Shown: piece after piece, positions 44,001-55,663 of the stretch
How positions within the stretch are numbered: the stretch's first letter is position 1
Layout of the letters: every line of letters begins with the position of its first letter
Source of the DNA: Rhabditoides inermis
Lineage: Eukaryota > Nematoda > Chromadorea > Rhabditida > Rhabditidae
Direction of reading: 5' to 3'
DNA length: 64,000 bases
Assembly: GCA_963966185.1 (NCBI GenBank)
Contig: CAWZYM010000312.1
Coordinates: 1,162,001-1,226,000 of the forward strand
Notes under the pieces: model-generated
The model's input: the letters and a program-made list of their open reading frames with translations, nothing else
Databases searched by the model: none
What the model was told of the DNA's origin: nothing
Position numbers and translations under genes: made by a program

Positions 44001-47000
44001 TATTCATGAATTCGGCTCATTGCGCTAGAACAATCGAGCCTGAGAAAGAAATGAAATGTTTCACCTCCTACTAATCACCTGCAACACAAGGCAATATTCA
44101 GCACGCACTTCAAACATGTTTCGGGAACTGTTCATGAATACGGCTGATTGCGAACAGAACAATAGAAGCTGATCAAGTTTCATAATATGAACATCAATTT
44201 ATACCACTGTTGAAGAAAATTAAGTTCGTTCCCAAGGACTCGGAATGAAAAAAAACGCCGAGATAGAAATGAAATGTGAAAAAAATCACCTCCTACTAAT
44301 CACCTGCGAGACAAGGCAATATTCAACACGCATAAAACACGTTTCAGCAACTATTCATTACTGAAGTCCGTAAAACAACGACAATCAGAAGTATAGCAAG
44401 ATAAAAAAAACCACTAACTAATCTTCATCATCAGTTCCTTCCACTCGGAAAGAAAACAATGCCGAGATATGTTTCACCTCACACTAATCACCAACAACTA
44501 ACCAGAACTGTAATGGCAACTGTCAACCACGTGAACGCAAAACTGAGAAAAAGAAATGCTCACCCACCTCATAGCCCACAGCTCCCTGCTTGTCGTCGAC
44601 CAGCAACACGTGCACCGGCTTCTGGCCGGCAAGGGCAGACGCCGCGGGGGCAGGGTGCAGGGATACCTGCAAGGCAACACTCACAGTGGGATACCAAGAA
44701 CTTGAACTATGCTATGCCATCTAAAATAGGTTTCAGATTAGACGGATAATAATGAAATACATTTCAATATCAATCCCTTGTCTATTCCTACTTTAAATTC
44801 AAGCACCATGAATTAAAAAGAATCACGCTAGAAATTACTCGAGACGAAACATGAGAACGGAAAAAGTATGTTTCAATATCTTTCCAAAAAATCAAGATAC
44901 CACTTGGATTAATCCGGTGATTAGATACACTTTCATAAACCATAAATTACCATACCATAAATTCTATCAAACATTTTTTCACTCTTTTTTCAGCAATTAA
45001 AACCAATACGGCAACCATTTGCCAGACTCCTCACCTTACCCTCTTCAATTTCCGCTCACCATGAACAAAAACATACACTGAACAAGTTAGGTTTCAACAT
45101 CACAATTACTCCTAACACAATTTGTTCTCAACAATACCATGACCTCTTTTACCGATTATGCCATAATGATAATAAACATGCACCACCTACTATACCACCC
45201 ACACCCACCTCTCCTCCCTTGCCGATAACCAGGACAGAGTGGATGTGCTGCTCGCCCACAGCCGACGGGAGCACGTACGCCTTGCGCACCTGCAACGGCA
45301 AGACTCTCTCTCTCTCACTCCCTCCTTCTCTCTCTCTCTCTCCCTCCTTCCCTCTCTCTCTCCTCTCTCTCTCTCCCTCCCCTCCACCCACCTCATAGCG
45401 CAGCTCGACCCTCTCCACCAGCGAGCCATCAATCGGGTTAAACGACACCACGCGACCGAGCTGAGAGACCTGCAAACAATACGTTACATTCATACAACAA
45501 CACAACAATGGGCGACTTTAGACAATTCACAAAGGAGACAGGTGTGAAAAACACGAATCATCAATAAATCAATCAATAAATCAATCAATAAACATCAACA
45601 AACATCAATAAATACAAACAACATGCCACCTTGTCCTTGAACACGACGGCCGCCTGTGCCTTGTACTGGTAGAGGGCGCTGGTGCGCTGGATGAAGAGGG
45701 GCACGCGGGGCTGTCCATCGGCCGAGTGGAGGGGAGAGAAGGCGCCGCCCAGCGACACACGCCACACCACTCCACCGCCAGCATTGTCCAGGCCAAACAG
45801 CGTGCCTGCAACACTCCCAATAGATATAAACCAATAACACTACGTTTCACGGCAACCTCATCGAGAGGGGCCAACAAGAAGCGACAATCAGCTCTCCGCC
45901 CGAATGAAAACGCATACTCACACACAACATGATTCACAGCAACTAAATATGACGGACAAGCCCATTTACAATAATCGGCTTTCACTCTGTGCCCAACCCA
46001 CCCTTGTCCGTGGCCACCACCACCATCCTCCGCATGTTGAAGTAGTCCCTCTCGAGGGGTGTGCCTCGGTGGCCGAACGAACCGCCGCGCATCGCAGACA
46101 CCAGATCCGAGAACGAGCCGCGACCCGACAGGATAGAACCCAGCTGAAAGCCAGAAAAAAATTACAAACCCGGCAATCATACGTTACATGACACATGCAA
46201 AACGCGCTTGGCATTTCTACACCCCTCATCTGAATGCTGTTCAACCTTCAAACAACGATACTTACAATACCCCCGGACCCCCGCACTCACATCGAACATC
46301 TGCTCGACCGTCCGGCTGAGCCAGCGCCTGGCCAGCTCGGCCTGACCGCGCATGCGACGAATGAACGTCTCCACCAGGTTGCCTGCAACAACATATCTTT
46401 CATAGACATATCACATTCGCGATCGATAGACAAACACAATTGAGAAGGCGTGACAGTCATAACAACACCGTACAAATAGGTTTCATAGACATATCACCCT
46501 TCGGACAACTTAAGAACTGCAATTTATGAGGAAATGAGTATATCAACGACTGATATCAAGCTCACCATTGTGCTCTGAGAACTCGCTCTCGATGGCTGCC
46601 TGAGTGTCCGAGAGGGGCACGTCGACCATCTCCACCGACACGATGCCAGCCAGAGACTCCTCCCGAGACCATTCCTCCACAGGGGAAGCGCCACTGCAAT
46701 ATGGCAGTCAACAAACATACAACTTACACGCTATTACCCAGCTCCCACATCACCGATCAAAACATCTCATCAAAACGTATTAATCTCGTATTTTGCACTA
46801 ACGGTTATCAACGAAACGGTATTGTCATAAAACAAACCCCTACGAACCTAACACATTCTTGAAACCTATCTTTTCCAATAACAACAGTACAACACGACGC
46901 ACCTCTTGACGTCGCAGATCATCATCTCCACCCGGCAGTCGTCCCCAATCACCACCACCTGCCACTCGCCGGACACTGAGGCGTGCAGGTAGAGACGGGA

Positions 47001-49349
47001 AGCGGGCGAGCGGGGAGTGGAGGACGGGATAGAGCCCTGCAAAGCAATGGTCACCTGTCGTCATCCACCTGGGTTGTAGAGATCGATGACCGAGAAGACA
47101 TCGCCATATTATAATCATACTATAACCCCGCTTTGCAAAAACATCAATTATACGTAACAGCCAATACGCATAAGTATTGAATACTTTGTATGCAGGCAAT
47201 ATGCATTCCGCATCAGAGCATACCCCCCACCTTGTACACGCTCTTTCCTCCCCTCTCGAACATCTCCAGCCTGTCCCCCCTCAGCCCCGCGAACATGACC
47301 ACTCCCTCGCGGCCGTCGCGCCCAGCAGCCACTGCGTCCACGCGGGACACGCGCAGCACCTGCCAATCGATGGTGGTGGAATAAGATATAGGTGATTCGG
47401 TGATTCGGTGATTATAGATTATAGGTGATTCGTTCGGCAATTCGTCTACGTGCACTACTGACTGACTAGCAAAAAGGACAAGAAGAGATTACGTGACGCC
47501 TTACGCATTCAAAGTATCCAACTAGTACAAATTAAATGCCATCACATCGCAATTCAAGTCATACAGACCAAAAACATAACATTTCCAGTTATCCAGATTC
47601 AATATCTCACCTCCTTTGCGCTGGTCACATCGACAACAACAGTCTTGTCTCCTGCATGCACAGCCACGTATCCATCCACTCCAGCCGACACGGGGGAGGA
47701 GACAGAGGAAGAGCCGAGGGGCAACGAGGAGACCTGCACAAGGGAAAAGTGAAGGTATGGATAGGGGACGAAAAGCAAAACGTATTACGGTTGTGGCAGC
47801 ATTAGGAATATGTACATTCCCTGAAACATATATTCCATGTTCATTCAAAATCCCCCCGTACCTTTCCGCTCGAGTCCACCACATGCAAATCAGATCCACC
47901 CACACACGCGACGCGACCGCCGGACACAACGCACCTGCAATTTGCATAATCCAAGGTCACACAACTACAACATTACTCCAACAAGTACTCACATGTGCTT
48001 GCTGGCCCATGCGGCGGGGATGGTCTTCTTGGTGCTGTCTCCGTTGGCGGTGAAAGCGTGGAGGTCGAGCTGGCCGGTGCGGGCAGACACAACCACCGGT
48101 CCGTCCTCCGACGAGAGAACCGCTGTCCAATCACTGCAGCAGCAATCGATTAGGAAATGATTTCGAGTGGGGGACGTAAGCTACGTAAGCTATTATTACA
48201 CGCAAAACTTTCTGGAACAAATGCAACTACTCGAAACGTAAATACAAAAGTTGCACAGTATATAACCATATGTAGACAGACAACAACGAAAAACATGAAT
48301 GAAACTGTTTCACAACAAGCTATTCATATGCGTACAAGGGTACAAATATCACAATAGAGTGGAAACAGAAACATATAACACGCAGGCTACCCACCCCTCT
48401 CCGATGTGCTTCTCCCACAGCACGGCTCCCTCATCGTCCAGGGTGACCACCCGACCGTGCGCCGACACAACCAACTGCTCGTTCACCACCGACAGGGCAG
48501 GGGCGCTGCAAGGCAAGCAATGTCGATAGTCAACCTGCCCCATCTACCAAAGGTAATCAAGCAATCAATAACAATCGATAATTCGATCACTCACACATTG
48601 CTGGCCGTCTGTCCGAGGGGTGTGTCCCACTTGAGCGCGCCGCTGCGCTTGTCCCACGTGCGCACCGCCCGACCGTCGTGCGCGATCGTGTACATGACTG
48701 AAATACGTTTCAAAAATAATAAAATGGAAATGATAAACTTGCATTATCAATTTGACTACTGCAGTGCATTCCGAATAATAACAACTCACATCTCTTCTTG
48801 AGTGCGAAAGGCATGTCGTGTGCGAGCTGGCCCTCCTCCTGCAGGCGGCGCCATACTGCAATAGTTATGATGATATCGATCGATCAATATTCGATAAATA
48901 CGAATATCATAAGTATGTGCACATTCTCACCGATCTTTCCGGTGTTGAGTGAGATGGCGGCGAATGCGTTGCTGCGCGTCGACACGAGCAGGTGGTCGGG
49001 CCGGTCGTTGCCCCGATCGATCGACACTTGCGCCGGACAACCCACCATCCGGTGGCGCCTCAAACATTTGGATTTACTACACCAATCGAATTTGAACACA
49101 CTACGGTTTGAGACGGCTTTCTACAATCTATCAAAGAACGAAGCCAACAACACAAAATAACGATATAGTGCATACTACCAAGCGTGTGAATGAGTCCAGC
49201 ACAAAATTGTATTGTGATAACTTCATACACCGTACAACAAAGAAAGTGAAATCCAATATAAATACTCACCAATCATACTTTCCGGCTTGGTCTTCAAAGA
49301 TTGCATTGGTCAATGCGACGACGCAGAATAAAGCAGCTAGAAGCCGCAT
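41049..49349 (-). CDS. emc-1: ER membrane protein complex subunit 1
   Basis: About 24 exons from ATG 49349 to TAG 41049 give roughly 940 aa, close to the family's usual length. EMC inserts and stabilises multi-pass proteins in the ER membrane; EMC1 supplies its large lumenal beta-propeller. Residues 1-17 are a signal peptide (M-R-L-L-A-A-L-F-C-V-V-A-L), followed at once by F-E-D-Q-A-G-K-Y-D-W, the family hallmark. PQQ/WD-like blade strands follow, for example K-I-G-E-N region W-D-T-P-L-G and V-T-L-D-D-E-G. The DUF1620 part contains R-F-D-S-L-R-P, Y-I-F-A-H-G-V-N and R-P-L-E-V-T-Q-E-M-R-E-E. One membrane helix (M-I-S-L-V-L-I-G-L-F-A-G) and a short basic tail end the protein. Introns in the middle are long and partly repetitive. 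Confidence 0.95.
42775..42852. repeat. CT-rich tract in EMC1 intron
   Basis: Fills the intron between the 42853-42927 and 42660-42747 exons. It is GA-rich in the transcript. Confidence 0.85.
43960..44500. repeat. Intronic tandem repeat in EMC1
   Basis: Three to four degenerate units share CACGCATAAAACA(T/C)GTTTCAGCAACTATTCAT-like blocks (split here for brevity: CACGCATAAAACA, then GTTTCAGCAACTATTCAT), then AATGAAATGT and ACCTCCTACTAATCACCTGC. Starts are near 43975, 44095, 44325 and 44465. The array expands one EMC1 intron to about 900 bases. Confidence 0.75.
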
Positions 49350-49570
49350 GATGAGACGCCGTACAACGACGAGGTATTACCTGAATAAGCTGTTATCAAT
49401 AGGAAACAACAAACAACTTATAAACATGAAATAAACAACAAAACAAACATCGTAAACAAAAATCACCAACTTTGAAATTAACTACTACGCTACTATTGGC
49501 GCATAAAAGAAATAATAAAACGTCAATAGGCGTTCACGTAAACTCATACACGCATTTTTTTCAAAACGTT

Positions 49571-49576
49571 TTTATT
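49571..49576 (-). terminator. Poly(A) signal of ABHD17-like gene
   Basis: AATAAA on the minus strand, 83 bases after the stop codon at 49659. It lies in the short gap before the EMC1 start region. Confidence 0.55.
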
Positions 49577-49658
49577 CCTCACGAAACACAATGCAAAATC
49601 TAAGAATTTTAAGGCGAAAGCGTTTTAATCATCTAACATTTGTAAATTAATTTTGGTG

Positions 49659-50085
49659 CTAGTCCTGCTTGGTGTCACCCGCTGCGCCGCAGCTTGCGCG
49701 ACTAGCGTCCGGAGCGTCCGGAATGGAAGAGTCTCCATATAAGAGGTGGGCAGTGTGGCATGACTGGGAGATGACAGAGGGCGGCTTGGAGGGAATGGCG
49801 GGCACCGCCGTAGTTGTCTGCCCGGGCAGCTCCCTCTCCGTGCGCACACTCTTCGTAGTGTCAGTCTTGAACGAGCGGGAGTCCTGAAGGCATTGTTTTT
49901 TCAAAGTTTTCACCAAATAAGTGTTTTCAAAATACAAGCAGACTCACGATGTATTTGACTTTGGCGGGATGGCTGTCGGATGTCTGGGTGGGATCAGTCA
50001 GCTCCTCGCGGAGACGCTCCCAACGGTAAAGACATTCACGCACCTGGGGTGGATGAAGAGGGAGCGTTAGAGAGAGGAAGAGAGG

Positions 50086-50128
<43 letters not shown>

Positions 50129-50545
50129 GAAGAGAGAGAGCACCTTGCTGATCCTGGCTTTGACAATCTGCTCGAGCGTCGTCTGCCAGCTCTCTCGCAC
50201 CCCGAGATCGTCGTTAAGAAAGTCCTTCACGCGCTCCCACATCCGCCGGTCACAGAACACACCCTGAAAAAAGTAAACAAGTAAGAAAATAAACAACCAG
50301 GTAAACAAGTAAACAACTATGTAAACAAGTAAACAACCAGGTAAACACGTGAACAAACAAACAAACAACTTACCTGGTGCGTGGCGTCCTCTGCCAGGTA
50401 GAAGTCGACGCAGTTGGGAATCCTGTCGGCCATGGCTCTGCCGTGCTTGGGGCGGACCAGGATGTCCTTGGATCCGTGGCAGACTAGAGTCTTGGCGCGG
50501 ATGCGGGGCGCGTGGTCATAGCTGATGGACTCTCTCTCTCTCTCC

Positions 50546-50581
<36 letters not shown>

Positions 50582-52151
50582 CCCCTCTCCTCACCTAGTG
50601 AACAGATCTCCCCAGCACCGTTTCTCCCTCCTCGGCGAGTTCATCGCAACCCGACCGATAGACGTGAACGGAGCGATCAGCACCAGACCGCCCACCTATA
50701 CCGTAAGTACCGTACCCTCCAAGATACCGTACCCCCAAGCTACCGTACCTCCTCATGCTGGCTGGCAATGTGCACAGCAGCCGCCGTGCCGAGGCTGAAT
50801 CCCACCAGAATGATGTTCTTCTCATCGTAGCCCAGTCCGGTCTGTGCGTAGCTAGAAAAGAGTGAGATGGAAGAGAGAGGGAGAGAGAGGGAGAGAGAGT
50901 GAGAGAGATAGAGAGTGAGATAGAGAGTGAGAGAGAGAGAGAGAGAGGCTCACTTGTACACGATGCGCGCATTCTCGTAGATGGACTGCTCGCTCGGCGC
51001 CCCATCAGACACCCCGAAGCCCGAGTAGTCAAACGCCAACATGTCACACTGTAGAAAATCTGCCATGTCCATCTAAACAGGATACTGCAATCAGGTATAC
51101 TGTATCTACAGTAACCTGAATCGCACTCACCAGATTCGGATCCGTCAGCATACACGAGCCGAGGTCGCTGCTGTTGGGTTGGCTGCAACATACCGTAACC
51201 CTATTCAATCTACAGTAACCCACAAGAATATGATGAGGCGCGGCGATCGATGGTAGCCGGACGGTTTCATCTTCTTGCTCGTCTTCTCACAGGTCGCCAC
51301 CAGACACACAATGTGACCCTGCTTGCACTCGAGCAGTACCGTCTGGGGTACGGTACATTCAATTACGGTATACGGTAGATACCGTATACCTGACATCGCA
51401 GCAGGTGGAAAAAAACGTCGGTCGCGCGATACTTTGGATCGATGAGATGGGGCAGACAGAAAGAGAGGCGGGCAGCCGACTTGGCTTCAGACGCCGAGAA
51501 GAAGGCAGTGCGGTGGGTTTCCTGAAAGTCGAAAATGTAGAGATGTAGAGAGAGGAGAGAGAGAGAGAGATAGAGAGAGAGAGAGGGAGAGAGACCCCTG
51601 ACCGGTCCTCCCATGAGGTAGTAGTAGAACCCCCTGGGCGGGGGTTGGAAGATGATCTTCTTGGCGACAATCCGCGGCCAAGGAGGCAGCAATACATACA
51701 CAACGATCAGCATCCACTTCAACACAAGCAGCGGGTACAGGTACACGGGAGTCGACGACACGCCCTGCAGTACTGTAGCTTGAATTTGGGTACTGTACTC
51801 TACCGTATTCCTAATTGTACCGCAATATGTAGTGCGTGTTACTGCACTCTACCGTGTGCCTAATTGTACCACAACATGTACTGTAGTGTGTTTTACTGTA
51901 CTCTACCGTATTCCTAACGTACCATCGCGTCGGGAATCACATTGTGCACCGGGCACACGTCCACCCGCTCGATCGTGATCGACGCAGCTGCAATTAGGTA
52001 TACTGTAATTACGGGTACGGTATTCTACCGTACCCTCTGCTAGGCTGACGATGGCTCGCTCGGCTCTCTGATGTTCCCTCTCCTCTAGGGTCGGCTCTTG
52101 TGGTGGGGTGACGGAGGTAGCAGATACGGATGAGAGCGTCTCTGACCTGAA

Positions 52152-52196
<45 letters not shown>

Positions 52197-52273
52197 TCTC
52201 CCACTCACTCTATCTCTTCCTCGTCGACACTGCCACTGCTGGCTAGCGAGTGCACTGCCAGGTCGATGCGCAT
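49659..52273 (-). CDS. Alpha/beta-hydrolase, ABHD17/FAM108-like serine hydrolase
   Basis: About 11 exons run from the ATG at 52273 to TAG at 49659. An acidic N-terminal part is followed by a hydrophobic helix (L-L-V-L-K-W-M-L-I-V-V-Y-V-L-L, about 51690-51740) and F-Q-P-P-P-R-G. The hydrolase core has D-Y-S-G-F-G-V-S-D-G, the nucleophile elbow G-F-S-L-G (about 50795), the acid region H-G-S-K-D-I-L-V-R-P (about 50470) and the histidine in E-D-A-T-H-Q (about 50370-50385). ABHD17 enzymes depalmitoylate membrane proteins; that role is inferred here. Where relatives have an S-H-G-N oxyanion-loop motif, this protein reads F-F-Q-P-N-S-S-D-L-G. An upstream ATG (about 52387) opens a frame that does not splice in phase, so I start at the second exon, whose ATG directly follows TGCAG. 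The Ser/Thr/Pro-rich tail is long and low in complexity. Confidence 0.8.
50085..50127. repeat. GA microsatellite in hydrolase intron
   Basis: (GA)n between the exons at about 49950-50045 and 50140-50265. Similar CT or GA runs occur in this gene at 50527-50590, 50865-50948 and 51545-51592. Confidence 0.85.
52157..52200. repeat. (CT)n microsatellite in hydrolase intron
   Basis: CT tract between the first two coding exons of the hydrolase gene. Confidence 0.9.
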
Positions 52274-52860
52274 CTGCACATCGATTATCGATTTATCGAT
52301 CCGCTGTACCTACCGCATCGCCGCCAGCCGCAGCCATGCGACCAGCCAGTGCCGTCGCGCGTCAATCAATAAATCGATACTGGTCATTTTGAAATGACGC
52401 CACATGTCTAGAATGACTAGAATTTTCTTGATGTCTACACAACATTCGACACGTTTCGAGACGAAGTTCAAGTTTCGTAATTTCCCCAGTACTTTCACCA
52501 CGCGATGTATGAAACGTGTGATATAGAGCGATATGATCTGATTATATGTTTTATAACAGTGATAAGACGGGCACACGTAGTCAGGACCCAATCGGAGAGG
52601 GTGTAAAATCAAAGGTGCCTACGAAATGTGGGGATGATCTATGCAGCCTGATACCACGCCCAGATCGAATCGCATTTGATCCGATTACCCTCAAAAACTC
52701 AAATTCACAAAACTGTGGACATCCGGCTTCACACAACAGACGAACGCTTATCATTAATCATTTATCACAGCTCCGACACTAATCGACTAATCCCGACTTC
52801 CTTACGCAACTCGGACAGCTCCGGCCTGGCCGGCTCTTATCGCTCACTTTCCGTTTACTG

Positions 52861-52905
<45 letters not shown>

Positions 52906-52958
52906 GAGCTGCCCCCCTATATAGCCCCCCGGCCGGCTCTCCAGCCGCAGTCGCAGCC
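52274..52958. other. Divergent intergenic region, hydrolase / two-domain saposin gene
   Basis: Separates divergently transcribed genes. It contains a (CT)n run at 52860-52900 ending just before the saposin TATA box. No other gene is seen. Confidence 0.5.
52918..52924 (+). promoter_or_regulatory. TATA box of two-domain saposin gene
   Basis: TATATAG begins 41 bases upstream of the ATG at 52959, after a CT tract. The spacing predicts a leader of only about 10 bases. The paralogous gene has the same arrangement. Confidence 0.6.
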
Positions 52959-53498
52959 ATGCTCCGCAACATTCTCGTCGCTCTCGTTCTCGCCACCGCC
53001 GTCCTGGCGGTCAGTTGTTGTTGTTTACCAGTAAACAACCTTTGTTCACTAGTAAACAACCTCTGTTTACTAGTATTTGTTGTACACAAATAATTTCCAC
53101 TTCCGAGAGAGTGAGAGAGAGAGAAAGGGAAAGAGAGCGAGAGAGAGCGAGAGAGAGAGAGATAGAGACAAAGAGAAGAGGTTCATGTTCACCTCGTTCC
53201 TATTTCAGCAGCACCACAAGCACGACCCGTGCAGGACGTGCGAGTTCCTTCTCAACATGGCCGAGCACCACTTCCACCGCAACATCACCGACGAGACCGC
53301 CCTCAAGGTACCGTACACCTACCGTATACCTACCGTACACCTACCGTATACCTAATAGCTACAGTGACCTTTCTAGGCCCAGCTGCTGACCGAGTGCCAG
53401 AACCTGGCCAAGTTCGAGGGACAGGACGCCGCCACCGCCTGCACCAACCTCGTCAACACCAAGATGGACGTCATCTACAACGTGCGTTTCTCTCTCCC

Positions 53499-53531
<33 letters not shown>

Positions 53532-53540
53532 CTCTCTCTC

Positions 53541-53582
<42 letters not shown>

Positions 53583-54567
53583 ACCCCTCTCTCTCTCTCT
53601 AGGACATCAAGAAGGGAGACCGCAACAGCCAGACCTGCGTCGACCTCGGAGAGTGCAAGCCCCGCGTCGAGCAGCCCGTGGTGAATAAACCCCGTTTGAA
53701 TTCCCGCGCTCAACCTATGATGTGCAGATCCTCGCTCACCACGACCCGTGCCGCACCTGCGATCTGCTCATGAACATCGCCGAGCACCACTTCAAGAACA
53801 ACATCAAGGACGAGGCCGCCCTCAAGGTACCGTAACCCCACCGTAATCTACCGTATACAGTACTCTGCAGTACCCTACAGTACCCCTGTTACAGACTCAG
53901 CTCAACGAGGAGTGCGTCCGTCTCGGCCAGCACGAGGGTAAGGAGGCCGCCCAGCACTGCGCCAGCCTGGTGAGGATTACGGTAGATTGAATATGTGATA
54001 CGGTAGATTGAATATATGGTAGATCTAGCATGAGAGGATTACGGTACATTGATTACGAGGATTACGGTAGATCTATCATGACGGTGTGTAGAAAGATAAC
54101 ACTGTACTGTTGGAATGATTTTACACAAAACTCGGGCGTTATCTATCCACGTCTTCCGAGTCATAAAATCACGAGAGCCACGCGGCAATGCGATATACGC
54201 TTCACTGACGCTGTAAAAAAAGAGTGCGTCGTGGATAACCAATAGTGTTAGATGCACCATGTTCCGAACCCATACACACCACTCTAATTAACTAATCACC
54301 AAAAAACTAACTTTTCAGACGTCTATAATCTCTATAATCTCTATAATCTCTCTATAATCTCGTATAATTTCTTATATCTTTCAAGAGTAGTTCACAAACT
54401 TGAGGAAATAAACCAAATACAAATACAAACGACTATGCTCTCGGTTGCAGGTGGCCAACAACATCGACACGATCTTCAAGGACCTCTCTGCTGGCAAGAG
54501 GCCGCACCAGACGTGCGTCGACCTCAAGGAGTGCGTCAAGATCACCATGCGCGCACAGAGGGTGTAA
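52959..54567 (+). CDS. Secreted saposin-like protein, two saposin-B domains
   Basis: Seven exons (52959-53009, 53209-53307, 53377-53481, 53603-53680, 53728-53826, 53895-53969, 54451-54567) give 207 aa. Exon 1 is exactly a signal peptide (M-L-R-N-I-L-V-A-L-V-L). Each domain has the six-cysteine saposin pattern: D-P-C-R-T-C, then E-C, then a single Cys after A-A-(T)-A/H, then Q-T-C-V-D-L and E-C. Domain 1 is about residues 20-105 and domain 2 about 112-200. Saposin-B folds bind or disturb lipids; in nematodes such SPP proteins are often gut-secreted and can be antimicrobial or digestive, but nothing here decides which. An intron follows A-L-K at the same place in both domains. It is paralogous to the gene at 57463-59909. 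Confidence 0.88.
53487..53602 (+). repeat. CT repeat forming the polypyrimidine tract of a saposin intron
   Basis: The whole intron 53481/53603 is CT repeat, which also supplies the 3' splice-site pyrimidine tract ending CTCTAG. Confidence 0.9.
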
Positions 54568-54580
54568 ACATTGCTCATGT

Positions 54581-54586
54581 AATAAA
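54581..54586 (+). terminator. Poly(A) signal of two-domain saposin gene
   Basis: AATAAA 14 bases after the stop codon, which implies a very short 3' UTR. Confidence 0.7.
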
Positions 54587-54871
54587 GACACTTCTACTTA
54601 CCACAGGATGAAGGTTGTTCAAAATTTAGATTGATGTTCGAATCCGGCTGACTACCCCTTTGAGCTCGCAGTTTAAAAACTGTATGTCTATCTCAACTTG
54701 CTCGATTCGTCTCACTCCCATGCTCTCTTGCTGGTTCGATGTCACCCCTCTTCTTCCTACTGTCATTTGCATTCACTCGTCTGCCGATCCTCCCTCCCTC
54801 CGTTCTTCTCTCGCCAGTCGCCGCTCGTTCCACCCGGCTGCGCGGTTCGCCCTGCCATGGTGCGGTCTTCC

Positions 54872-54950
54872 CCCTCCCTCCCTCCCTCCCTCCCTCCCTC
54901 CCTCCCTCTCTCCCTCCCTCCCTCCCTCCCTCCCTCCCTCGCTCTCTCTC
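54872..54950. repeat. (CCCT)n microsatellite
   Basis: CCCT tetranucleotide array upstream of the coiled-coil gene's first certain exon. Confidence 0.9.
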
Positions 54951-55291
54951 TTTTTTTTTACCACCTCATCCTCTCCTTCCACTCCTCTCCAAAACCTCTG
55001 CGTGATTTTAATGTCGCCTATACTCGTTACTCTTCGTCCACCTTTTTGCTACTGTGTTCTCTCCTTCTAACATCCTTTGTACGCATCTTCACCAAACCTC
55101 CGCGCGTATCCTATCCTCTCTACACTCCCTCGACCTTCTGCCCCTCATTCTCTCCCCCCATCATCCTTTCCACCACCCACCTCCATTATCTCTTTGCCAA
55201 CTACCAACTTTTTGCCAACTACCTATTATAAACTCCAAACTCACCCAAGCCGTACGATTTGAGATAAATATTTTTTTAAATCAAAACCTCT

Positions 55292-55625
55292 TCCAGAAAG
55301 ACATTGACGACTTTATCGCCTCGATCAACCAGCGCGCCGCCGGCATAATCGACTATGTGAGTGGGGGCGTGGCCAGCGGGGGCGGAGCCTTGTGCTTCCA
55401 GCTGAGTGACGCGTCGGACGCGAGTCGCACCTCGTCGGGCACGTCGATGACCTCCGCCCCGAAGAGGGAAGCGAAGGGGGACGATGTGAACAAGCGGCTG
55501 GGGAAGGTGGAGAAGGAGCTGGGACGGCTGGACTCGATCGAGAAACAGCTCGGCAACGTCATCAAGATCATGCAGAAGAAGGTTGGGACTCCCTCCCTCC
55601 CTCCCTCCCCCCCCTCTCTCTCTTC

Positions 55626-55663
<38 letters not shown>

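Noticed and set aside
52310..52390. Upstream coding exon for the hydrolase starting at the ATG near 52387
   Set aside because: It ends in phase 2 at a plausible GTAGGT donor, but the next exon then hits a stop. The ATG at 52273 gives a clean frame, so the upstream segment is at most 5' UTR.
54625..54655. GTTCGAATCC resembling a tRNA B box
   Set aside because: No A box or clover-leaf stems are found upstream; the sequence lies just after the saposin 3' end and is probably chance.
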